A DNA stretch of 11,711 nt. Origin: UBA2773 sp964643985. Its GTDB lineage: Bacteria > Patescibacteriota > Minisyncoccia > Moranbacterales > DUUL01. The stretch spans positions 1 through 11,711 of the forward strand of contig CAZXUS010000026.1 in NCBI GenBank assembly GCA_964643985.1, written 5' to 3'. Below, in pieces: positions 1-5,588 of the stretch; the stretch's first letter is position 1, and each line of letters starts with the position of its first letter. Under the pieces are notes generated by a model. That model was not told the origin of the DNA. It saw only the letters and a list, made by a program, of their open reading frames with translations, and did no database searches. The position numbers and the translations under genes are program-made.

Positions 1-15
1 ATTCATTTTTTTCAT
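1..15 (-). CDS. 5' end of a further gene, probably a prepilin (partial, runs off the left edge)
   Basis: Only five codons are in the window (M-K-K-M-N), so identity rests on context. The start is well defined: an ATG at 15-13 sits 7 nt after GAGG of a strong SD, GAGGTGA. The 41 bp covering leader and first codons match, with four differences, the start of the prepilin interrupted by the gap at 4234-4255 (M-K-K-I-N-K-K-G). A basic start such as MKKMN is typical of type IV prepilin leaders. It follows the PilX-like gene by 90 nt and has its own candidate promoter (77-104), which suggests separate and strong expression, as for a major pilin. The prepilin call is inference; any gene that acquired this leader by duplication would look the same. 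Confidence 0.6.
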
Positions 16-19
16 ATTT

Positions 20-26
20 TCACCTC
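20..26 (-). promoter_or_regulatory. Strong Shine-Dalgarno sequence for the gene starting at 15
   Basis: The minus strand reads GAGGTGA, a perfect 7-nt complement to the usual anti-SD tail of 16S rRNA, with 7 nt between GAGG and the ATG. It stands out because almost all other genes in this locus have only A/T-rich leaders. Confidence 0.85.
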
Positions 27-76
27 TCTTTCCATTTTTTTATTTTTATATTTATACTTCAAATTCAATATATTTC

Positions 77-104
77 ATTATACACCGTTTTATTTTAAAT
101 CCAA
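77..104 (-). promoter_or_regulatory. Candidate sigma70-like promoter for the gene starting at 15
   Basis: On the minus strand a consensus -10 box TATAAT (82-77) lies 16 bp after TTGGAT (104-99), a 3/6 match to the -35 consensus. The -35 abuts the stop codon of the PilX-like gene, and the start codon is about 60 nt downstream of the -10. The perfect -10 and the intergenic position support it; AT-rich DNA makes chance matches common. Confidence 0.55.
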
Positions 105-105
105 A

Positions 106-540
106 TTAAGGATTATCAAACAAAGTAGCTTTTAACGATCGAGAAACTCCATTATCAACCCCTACCGATTTTATCTCGTAAATATCCTCAAGATGATCAT
201 GATTTCCAGTCAAAATATTTCCTGAAGAATCGAAAAAATAAAGATCAATTTCAGATAAATCTATTAAAGCACACTTGCCGTTATTAAAACTACTACAAAG
301 CTCTGCTTTAATCTCATCACTTGAAAGTGAGCCGCTATCATTGATAATTTTTAGTGCATATTCGAAACCACTATCCGCTTTTTGATAAGCAGCCGGTGAA
401 AATTTCGCATTTCCACTAGCCTTCTCTTGAATAACCGAAATAAAAACTATCGAAGAAACAATTATTATAGCGTTAGTAATTAAAATCATAACAAAAACTA
501 AAGCAGTCCCTTCCTTATTTTTAATTACTTTTTTAAACAC
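106..540 (-). CDS. PilX/GspK-like minor pilin
   Basis: This 144-residue protein has a short basic N terminus, then EGTALVFVMILITN leading into one hydrophobic helix (about residues 11-35) and a polar C-terminal domain. The pattern basic leader, Gly, then small-Ala-Leu-Val without the usual Glu at +5 is typical of PilX and GspK, the tip subunits of T4P and type II secretion pseudopili. It is the last of four minor pilins in the same order as fimT-pilV-pilW-pilX operons, and follows the PilW-like gene by 52 nt. The start is GTG; no better start is visible, because the next Met (residue 18) lies inside the hydrophobic helix. It has two cysteines (about 82 and 90), a possible disulfide. No SD is present. 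The family call rests on position and N-terminal pattern; the C-terminal domain is not recognisable. Confidence 0.75.
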   Translation of the reverse strand: MFKKVIKNKEGTALVFVMILITNAIIIVSSIVFISVIQEKASGNAKFSPAAYQKADSGFEYALKIINDSGSLSSDEIKAELCSSFNNGKCALIDLSEIDLYFFDSSGNILTGNHDHLEDIYEIKSVGVDNGVSRSLKATLFDNP

Positions 541-592
541 AGTTTTTAAATAAATTTTTATTCCCGTTGCAAACTAAACTCTAAAATCATCG

Positions 593-1150
593 CTAGAGAT
601 TAAAACCATAATCTCTTAAAGACACTGATGATTGAAGTATTACTTCATCATTTTCAAAATTGTCCTGAGCAGAAGCCGTATATTTTAATTTAATATTAGT
701 CCTAACAAAACCCCTTTCATCGTCGTCTCTGTCGGTTTCCTTGATTTCAAATGTTCCTGTCACCGTTATTTCATTGCTACCAACAATTTTAATAAAAGCC
801 TCTCCAATCTCGCCACAATTAGAAGCACTACTATCTCCTATTTTTCTCTTTAAAACACTTCCATCAAATTTATAACAATGACTTTTTTCGGTAAGATTGT
901 CCAAAATAAAAAGTTCCGAAGAATCTCCATTAATTTTATGACTAGTTCGAATAGTTTTATTAATAACTTCAATCGCATAACGAGCATCTTCTACAGTATT
1001 TTTAAGAGCCTGAGTCCGCTGATAAGAACGAATAGTATTAATACCAAAAATAATTATTCCAATAAAAATCACCGCTAAAATAGAACTAGAAATTGTTAAT
1101 TCAATTAAAGTAAACCCTTTATTATTTTGATTTTTAAAATCTTTCATCAT
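593..1150 (-). CDS. PilW/GspJ-like minor pilin
   Basis: This 185-residue type III-signal prepilin has a leader ending N-K-G (Gly12), cleaved before FTLIE with the conserved Glu17, followed by a hydrophobic helix to about residue 35. After the helix the pattern of a long amphipathic segment, with DARYAIEVINKTIRTS around residues 60-75, resembles PilW/GspJ proteins. It starts with two consecutive Met codons (1150 or 1147). It follows the PilV-like gene by only 6 nt, so translation is probably coupled. Two cysteines (near residues 93 and 112) could pair. A likely role is a subunit of the minor-pilin priming complex at the pilus tip. Assignment as PilW rather than a generic minor pilin depends on gene order and is moderately secure. 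Confidence 0.8.
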   Translation of the reverse strand: MMKDFKNQNNKGFTLIELTISSSILAVIFIGIIIFGINTIRSYQRTQALKNTVEDARYAIEVINKTIRTSHKINGDSSELFILDNLTEKSHCYKFDGSVLKRKIGDSSASNCGEIGEAFIKIVGSNEITVTGTFEIKETDRDDDERGFVRTNIKLKYTASAQDNFENDEVILQSSVSLRDYGFNL

Positions 1151-1156
1151 TTTTTT

Positions 1157-1693
1157 TTAATTTTTTTGCCAATCAGTCAAAATCCCAGTCACCGAAACTT
1201 CTTTGTCAACCTTCAAAGAAGGACTCTTCCAAGAAACAGTGCATTCTATTTCTAGAAGCTCTTCTACTGGCAAACCTCCTGATGCACTGATATCGCAAGA
1301 ACGTTTAAAAATAGTTGAGCTTGCTTCACCATTGCCATAAATACCGTTAGCATCCAAACCAACATTAACACTTTTTGAACCATTGCAATGAGCAGTTCCA
1401 GTTCCATCGGAACCATCCCAATAAGGCTGACAAACACCGACAGACAAACCGTCATTCATATCCAATTCTTCTAGTAAATTTTCATCTCGCCTATTTCTAA
1501 TAATTTCAACTCCTTCTTGCGCCAAATTAGAAGCAATAATAACATATCGATTGTCTTTTTCATGATGACTAATCTTAGCCAACAAACTATAAATTCCAGT
1601 AAAAACAAACGAAACCAAAAACATTACCAAAATAATCTCTATTAAAGTAAATCCTGATGAATAATTAAATTTTTTATTTTTCTCTAAAAACAT
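1157..1693 (-). CDS. PilV/GspI-like minor pilin
   Basis: This 178-residue prepilin has a leader ending S-S-G (Gly14), then FTLIEIILVMFLVSFVF, with Glu19 at position +5 of the mature protein. The segment IIASNLAQEGVEIIRNRRDE at about residues 52-71 is the characteristic PilV/GspI signature (A..LAQEG.E..RN.RD). The C-terminal domain carries four cysteines, an even number that could form two disulfides. The start is an ATG 17 nt after the FimT-like gene stop, with an A/T-rich leader and no SD. It lies in canonical order between FimT-like and PilW-like genes and probably helps nucleate pilus assembly. The prepilin call is firm and the PilV subtype is well supported by the signature. Confidence 0.88.
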   Translation of the reverse strand: MFLEKNKKFNYSSGFTLIEIILVMFLVSFVFTGIYSLLAKISHHEKDNRYVIIASNLAQEGVEIIRNRRDENLLEELDMNDGLSVGVCQPYWDGSDGTGTAHCNGSKSVNVGLDANGIYGNGEASSTIFKRSCDISASGGLPVEELLEIECTVSWKSPSLKVDKEVSVTGILTDWQKN

Positions 1694-1710
1694 AAAATTT
1701 AAAATTTATT

Positions 1711-2286
1711 TTAAAAATTAATCTGTCCACCACCATTTATTTCAATATCACTAATATTACCGTCTTTATCGATTTTAATATATCCAATCGACACCCCTGT
1801 CAATTTAGTATTATTAGAATAAACTTCCCCGTAAGGAGTTTTTAAGAAAATTTTAGAACTAGTTGCTTTATAATTCGTTCCTAAATTAATTGCATTATCA
1901 TCGACCTTGGTTAAGGAAGCTCCTGGAGTATAATCTAAATCGACTGAATTATTACAAGCTTCTGGATTCGCTTCAAAATTATTATTATATAAATGATAAA
2001 TTTTTATAATAGATGTCCCATCAGTATGAATTCCATACCCACACACCACCCTTTGAGTCGCTTCTTGGGGAACAGCTAAGGCATAGGATTGAGCTAATCT
2101 GATGCTGGATTTAACTTTATCACCAGCCATTATCAACCCCCGATTTGTCTCAGAGACACTAACTACCTGGAACATAGTAGCAGACAAAAAAGTAATAATT
2201 CCCATGACTATAACCATTTCAATAAGAGTAAACCCTGTTTGATTAATATTTGTATTTTTTTTAATTTTTGTTTTTTTAAAAAACAT
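1711..2286 (-). CDS. FimT/GspH-like minor pilin
   Basis: From ATG 2286 this is a 191-residue prepilin; a TTG directly upstream (2289) could add one residue. The leader is long and lysine-rich, ending Q-T-G at Gly18, followed by FTLIEMVIVMGIITFLSATM with Glu at +5. The stretch AGDKVKSSIRLAQSYAL resembles the segment that follows the helix in GspH/FimT pilins, and the rest looks like a beta-rich globular head ending in polar repeats. It has two cysteines (VVCGY and EACNN). It begins 15 nt after the pilD stop and heads the four-gene minor pilin set. FimT homologues act in pilus biogenesis and sometimes DNA binding; no basic C-terminal DNA-binding tail is obvious here. Confidence 0.83.
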   Translation of the reverse strand: MFFKKTKIKKNTNINQTGFTLIEMVIVMGIITFLSATMFQVVSVSETNRGLIMAGDKVKSSIRLAQSYALAVPQEATQRVVCGYGIHTDGTSIIKIYHLYNNNFEANPEACNNSVDLDYTPGASLTKVDDNAINLGTNYKATSSKIFLKTPYGEVYSNNTKLTGVSIGYIKIDKDGNISDIEINGGGQINF

Positions 2287-2301
2287 CAACTTTGTTAAAA
2301 T

Positions 2302-3123
2302 TTAAATAATTAAATTATTCCAAATTTCCAAAATCAAATCTCTACTAAATATTATAACATAAGTGCTTATTATTAAAAATGGTCCAAAAGGTATTTGCGA
2401 TTTCATTTTTTTCTTAAAAAATAAGAGCAAAAATACTGATACAACTGCCCCAAAAACATAAGAAAATAAAAGTAAAAAATAAGTCATTTTAAATCCAACC
2501 ATTAACCCCAACCAAAATCCTAATTTAACATCTCCTCCTCCGATCCATTTTCCCTTAGAAATATAGAATAAAAATCCAAAGAATCCGCTAACAACTAATC
2601 CTCCTAACAAAGCTGAAATTAAATTATTTTCAAGACCCATCAAAAAACCAGCATTAACGGTAAGATAAATTTGAAAAATAAAAGTTCCAACAATTCCAAT
2701 TAAAACTAAAAAATCCGGAATTATCATATACTTTAAATCCCAAACTAAAATTACCCATAAAATATAAGCCACAAAAAAATAATAAAATGCAATAAAAAAC
2801 GATTCAAAATTAAAATTACTCACTTGAAATAATTGATTTTTTTGAATTAACCAAAAAGTTAAAACAAAAATTAAACCCATCAGAACTTCCATCAGAGGAT
2901 ACTGCCAAGAAAGTTTTCTGTGACATTTTCTGCACCGACCTTTTATTATCAAAAAACTAATGATTGGAATGTTATCGAACCAGCTCAGAATATACCCACA
3001 AAAATCACATTTCGAACGACCTTGAATAGATTTTCCAATCTGAACTCGGTCTATTAAAACATTAGCAAAACTCCCCAAACAAATTCCAAAAATAAATATG
3101 TAAAAATAAAATAAAATAAGCAT
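2302..3123 (-). CDS. pilD: Prepilin peptidase / N-methyltransferase PilD (GspO/A24 family)
   Basis: This polytopic membrane aspartic protease cleaves prepilin leaders after Gly and methylates the new N-terminal Phe. The 273-residue protein has the family start GICLGSFANVLIDR (about 13-26). Two CxxC pairs (Cys39/42 and Cys64/67) in the cytosolic loop are typical of the bifunctional, methylating form. The two catalytic aspartates are visible: Asp129 in WDLKYMIIPD and Asp198 in WIGGGDVKLG. Several hydrophobic helices follow. Length and motifs are complete. It begins 8 nt after the six-cysteine pilin at 3132-3584 and sits between the pilins and minor pilins, all of which have Gly-Phe or Gly-Thr processing sites. 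No SD is seen. Confidence 0.96.
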   Translation of the reverse strand: MLILFYFYIFIFGICLGSFANVLIDRVQIGKSIQGRSKCDFCGYILSWFDNIPIISFLIIKGRCRKCHRKLSWQYPLMEVLMGLIFVLTFWLIQKNQLFQVSNFNFESFFIAFYYFFVAYILWVILVWDLKYMIIPDFLVLIGIVGTFIFQIYLTVNAGFLMGLENNLISALLGGLVVSGFFGFLFYISKGKWIGGGDVKLGFWLGLMVGFKMTYFLLLFSYVFGAVVSVFLLLFFKKKMKSQIPFGPFLIISTYVIIFSRDLILEIWNNLII

Positions 3124-3131
3124 AGAACAAT

Positions 3132-3584
3132 TTAGGGATGAGTAGCATCACAAGCAGCCGCAACACCCAAAATCTCACAATTAAGCATATGAGAATTACA
3201 ACAGATTCTAGCCCCAGATCCATTTGATTGGATATACCAACTATTATTGTCAAAACTAGCAGAATTACTTACAACATAATTTCCGAAACCAGAAACAGTT
3301 GTCTTCGGCCAAATACCATAAGCATTAGATATACTGCAAATATTAGCTCCACCGACAGTTCCATTGGGAGAATTAATATTTCCGCCATCCGCTAAACACA
3401 TAAAAATTGGTTGCATAACAGCTGAAACTTCGCTTAACATTCTAATCGCTCGAGCTTTTTCTCGTTGAGAAGAAATCGAAACCAAAATAGCCCCACTAAG
3501 CATAACCATAATAGCAATCGCTAATAATAATTCAATTAGAGTAAACCCCTGACTGCCAACAGGTATGGCTTTTTTTTTGTTCAT
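3132..3584 (-). CDS. Type IV prepilin-like protein, six cysteines
   Basis: This 150-residue prepilin has a leader MNKKKAIPVGSQG (cleaved after Gly13), then FTLIELLLAIAIMVMLSGAI, with Glu18 at mature position 5. The head domain has six cysteines (63, 83, 128, 129, 136, 145), including an unusual adjacent C-C pair. It is a paralogue of the pilin at 3709-4095: both share QRE[KR]AR just after the helix, then a CL, an IC and a WPK motif with similar spacing. Mature N-terminal helix, short head and location next to pilD support a structural or minor fibre subunit. The start ATG has an A/T leader and no SD. Whether it is a main or accessory subunit cannot be told. Confidence 0.88.
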   Translation of the reverse strand: MNKKKAIPVGSQGFTLIELLLAIAIMVMLSGAILVSISSQREKARAIRMLSEVSAVMQPIFMCLADGGNINSPNGTVGGANICSISNAYGIWPKTTVSGFGNYVVSNSASFDNNSWYIQSNGSGARICCNSHMLNCEILGVAAACDATHP

Positions 3585-3604
3585 TATAAAAATAAATTAA
3601 TTAA

Positions 3605-3708
3605 TACCATTTTCAACTAACTATTCCTCATAAATTGCAGAAAATTTTAGACAAAATGAAGAAAAAAATATTCAAGATTTGGTGTAAAATAGTTGGTTGA
3701 AATTGGTG
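3605..3708. repeat. 104-bp unit with 21-bp imperfect terminal inverted repeats, flanked by TTAA
   Basis: The left arm (3605-3625) and the reverse complement of the right arm (3688-3708) agree at 18 of 21 positions: TACCATTTTCAACTAACTATT compared with CACCAATTTCAACC followed by AACTATT. TTAA directly flanks both ends (3601-3604 and 3709-3712); the right copy supplies the TAA stop of the upstream pilin. The 62-bp interior has no reading frame. It could be a MITE-like miniature element with a 4-bp target duplication, or an RNA stem between two pilin genes. The right side also contains a 12/13 direct repeat (3679-3691 and 3703-3715). Confidence 0.55.
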
Positions 3709-4095
3709 TTAAATACATTCCCCAGTTTCAGCATCGCAAACAATCGTCACGTCACCAGAATCAAAAGTACATTTGATTTTCCAGGTAGTAATAGTTCCGT
3801 TAACATAACCACACTGAGCTAAATTAACTTTAGGCCACTTAGTTGGAGAATTATTACAGATAATAGCTTCTTCCGTAGTCGGAATAGTGGTTAAATTCTC
3901 TCCTTTAAAAAGACACTCTTGAGCATAAGGCATAATAGATTTAGCGGTTGTCATCGCCGAAGCCTTTCGTGCCCGTTCTCGTTGCTTCCCTAAAGAAATA
4001 AAAATGATTCCCGCTAAAATTCCAATAATCGCCATCACCGTAAGGATTTCGACTAAAGTAAACCCTTTTTGAATATTTTTTTTATTATTTTCCAT
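3709..4095 (-). CDS. Type IV prepilin-like protein, six cysteines
   Basis: This 128-residue prepilin has a leader MENNKKNIQKG (Gly11), then FTLVEILTVMAIIGILAGII, with Glu16 at mature position 5. The helix continues into KQRERARKA and a small head domain. Cysteines at 61, 80, 95, 109, 120 and 127 allow three disulfides; the last falls at the C terminus as in many pilins with a C-terminal D-loop. Motifs CL, IC and WPK align with the pilin at 3132-3584. It directly follows the assembly gap, so its distance from the preceding pilin is unknown. A GAGG lies about 20 nt before the ATG, too far to act as a normal SD. The frame stays open upstream to the gap edge, but the leader from this ATG is already complete. 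Confidence 0.9.
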   Translation of the reverse strand: MENNKKNIQKGFTLVEILTVMAIIGILAGIIFISLGKQRERARKASAMTTAKSIMPYAQECLFKGENLTTIPTTEEAIICNNSPTKWPKVNLAQCGYVNGTITTWKIKCTFDSGDVTIVCDAETGECI

Positions 4096-4133
4096 TTTAA
4101 GTTTTTTTAATAAAACCTCAATACTAGATTCTT

Positions 4134-4233
4134 NNNNNNNNNNNNNNNNNNNNNNNNNNNNNNNNNNNNNNNNNNNNNNNNNNNNNNNNNNNNNNNNNNN
4201 NNNNNNNNNNNNNNNNNNNNNNNNNNNNNNNNN
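4134..4233. other. Assembly gap (100 Ns)
   Basis: Exactly 100 Ns, the usual placeholder for a gap of unknown length. It interrupts the pilin that starts at 4255 at its eighth codon. After the gap two frames stop quickly (TAG at 4126-4124, TAA at 4109-4107), and either could end the hidden protein. A pilin of ordinary length needs roughly 350-500 bp, so the real gap is probably longer than shown and may hide more than one gene. Confidence 0.98.
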
Positions 4234-4255
4234 CTTTTTTATTTATTTTTTTCAT
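4234..4255 (-). CDS. 5' end of a prepilin, candidate major pilin (truncated by the gap)
   Basis: Seven codons plus the first base of the eighth are visible: M-K-K-I-N-K-K followed by a G. This matches the commonest prepilin leader form, in which the next residues would be G-FTLIE; all complete pilins here use a GGN Gly codon at that point. The first gene of the pilin block after pilC is a plausible place for the main subunit. It has a near-consensus SD at optimal spacing, which all complete genes of the locus lack, implying high translation. Together these suggest the major pilin. The body of the protein is missing, so this remains inference. Confidence 0.72.
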
Positions 4256-4281
4256 ATTTTCACCTCGCTTTCTGTTTTTTT
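4241..4281 (-). repeat. Pilin-leader repeat, copy A (matches 1-41)
   Basis: On the minus strand this 41-bp block matches the block at 41-1 with four substitutions. It includes the A-run, SD, spacer and first five codons of the gap-interrupted pilin. Such near-identity, probably extending into the coding sequence, may explain why the assembly broke here. Confidence 0.8.
4260..4266 (-). promoter_or_regulatory. Strong Shine-Dalgarno sequence for the gap-interrupted pilin
   Basis: GAGGTGA on the minus strand, a 7-nt complement to the usual anti-SD, with 7 nt between GAGG and the ATG at 4255-4253. It is preceded by GAAAGC, further extending the resemblance to the full anti-SD complement. Confidence 0.87.
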
Positions 4282-4304
4282 CATTTTATTTAATTTTATT
4301 ATTT

Positions 4305-4333
4305 ATTTAATTCTTTCCTAAGATTATTTTCAA
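4305..4333 (-). promoter_or_regulatory. Weak candidate promoter upstream of the gap-interrupted pilin
   Basis: The minus strand has TTGAAA (4333-4328), 17 bp, then TTAAAT (4310-4305), about 50 nt before the start codon, inside the 110-nt gap between pilC and the pilin. The -35 is good and the -10 poor (4/6). In such AT-rich DNA this could be chance. Confidence 0.3.
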
Positions 4334-4341
4334 CTACATTG

Positions 4342-4363
4342 AAACTGTTTTCAATCACAGTTT
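4342..4363 (-). other. Small hairpin just after pilC
   Basis: Perfect 7-bp arms AAACTGT and ACAGTTT with an 8-nt loop begin 2 nt after the pilC stop. No T-run follows, so it does not look like an intrinsic terminator. It could mark an mRNA processing or stability site separating the machinery genes from the highly translated pilin, or be chance. Confidence 0.3.
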
Positions 4364-4365
4364 TA

Positions 4366-5571
4366 TTACATCGAAGTTGCCACCTGATAAATCGGAAGCA
4401 AAATCGCTGAAACTAAAATCCCAACCCCTATTGCTAATACTACCATAATAACTGGTTCTATCAAGGAAGAAAAGTTTTTTACTAAAGTATCAGCTTCTTT
4501 AGTGTAAAATTCAGTAATTTTAGACAAACTATAATCGATTCTTCCAGTAGTTTCCCCGACCTGAATCATTTGAATTACCACTGGAGGAAAAACATCATAA
4601 CGCTCAAAAACTTCTGCGATTTTACCCCCTTTTTTAACCTCTCGAACTGCTTCTCTCAAAACTTCCCTGTAAACCTCATTTCCAACTACGTCAGAAGTAA
4701 TCAATAACGCCACATTGATAGTAAGTCCACTTTTCAATAAACTAGTTAAATTTTCCGAAAATCGAGCAATGTAAATATTTTTTAAAATATTTTTAATTAT
4801 GGGCACTTTCAAAATTAAATGATCATATTCACGACGACCATCTTCGGTTTTTACATAATAAATTAAAGCCACAATAATTCCAATCACAGCCGCTCCAATC
4901 GCCCACCAATAAGCCGCAAAAAAATCACTGGTCCAAATTAAAATTCTAGTCTGAAGTGGCAAAACAGCATTACTTTCTTTTAAAATCTCCAATAATTTAG
5001 GAATAACAAAAGCCATCATTGAGAAACCGACCACGAACATTGCTGAAAGAATAAAACCCGGATAATACATAGCACTCTTAAGTTTGTTGCTTAAGTCATA
5101 ATTTTTTTCAATATTATTAGCCAAATCGTTTAAAGATTTTTGTAAATTACCAGAAACTTCTCCAGCTTTAACCATATTCACATAAAATTTAGAAAAAGTA
5201 TTGGGATGTTTTTCAAAAGCTTCCGCCAAAGAAAACCCTCCCTCCACATCAGCTACAATCTGTTGAATTTTCATTGACAAAAAATCATTCTCAGTCTGAA
5301 GTGCTAAAGATCTTAAAGCTTGGAGTAAAGGAACATTAGAATCAATAAGAATTGCCAACTGTCGAGAAAAAATAACAAAATCTTTCGCTGAAGCTCCTTC
5401 CCAAAGTCTTGCAATATTTTCTTTGAAAAAATCTGGCTTCTCTGCTGTTAAAGAAACAACTTTTAAGCTACTCTTTTTTAAAATACCCACAGCACTTCTT
5501 CTATCAATAGACTGGACATACCCTTTTTGTTTTTTATTTTTTGAATTAATCGCTTCGTATTTAAATTTCAT
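4366..5571 (-). CDS. pilC: T4P inner-membrane platform protein PilC (GspF family)
   Basis: This 401-residue protein has the full-length GspF/PilC architecture: an N-terminal lead-in (MKFKYEAINSKNKKQKGYV), a first GspF domain at about 64-190 and a second at about 265-390. Each domain has the family pattern FSRQLAILIDSNVPLLQAL or FSENLTSLLKSGLTINVAL. Three hydrophobic helices are visible (about 170-192, 218-240, 370-397), as usual. Conserved KAGEVSGNL and QVGETTGRID elements are present. It forms the dome-like membrane platform turned by PilB and PilT to add or remove pilins. It starts 17 nt after the pilT stop, so the two are co-transcribed and probably coupled. No SD is seen. Confidence 0.97.
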   Translation of the reverse strand: MKFKYEAINSKNKKQKGYVQSIDRRSAVGILKKSSLKVVSLTAEKPDFFKENIARLWEGASAKDFVIFSRQLAILIDSNVPLLQALRSLALQTENDFLSMKIQQIVADVEGGFSLAEAFEKHPNTFSKFYVNMVKAGEVSGNLQKSLNDLANNIEKNYDLSNKLKSAMYYPGFILSAMFVVGFSMMAFVIPKLLEILKESNAVLPLQTRILIWTSDFFAAYWWAIGAAVIGIIVALIYYVKTEDGRREYDHLILKVPIIKNILKNIYIARFSENLTSLLKSGLTINVALLITSDVVGNEVYREVLREAVREVKKGGKIAEVFERYDVFPPVVIQMIQVGETTGRIDYSLSKITEFYTKEADTLVKNFSSLIEPVIMVVLAIGVGILVSAILLPIYQVATSM

Positions 5572-5588
5572 TTATTTATTTTATAATA

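Larger units (their letters stand above)
1..41 (-). repeat. Pilin-leader repeat, copy B (matches 4241-4281)
   Basis: Read on the minus strand, 41-1 and 4281-4241 are identical at 37 of 41 positions without gaps. They cover an A-run, the SD, the spacer and the first five codons. Upstream of this block the two sequences diverge. The identity suggests a recent duplication or gene conversion of a pilin gene start. Confidence 0.8.

Noticed and set aside
541..592. Promoter-like boxes (TTGCAA, 17 bp, TTAAAA) between the PilW-like and PilX-like genes
   Set aside because: The -10 matches the consensus at only 3/6 and the genes belong to one compact minor-pilin set.
3679..3715. Iteron-like TTGGT repeats as a replication or regulator-binding array
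   Set aside because: The copies at 3679, 3693 and 3703 have unequal spacing and only two share a 12/13 match; part of the similarity comes from the inverted-repeat arm.
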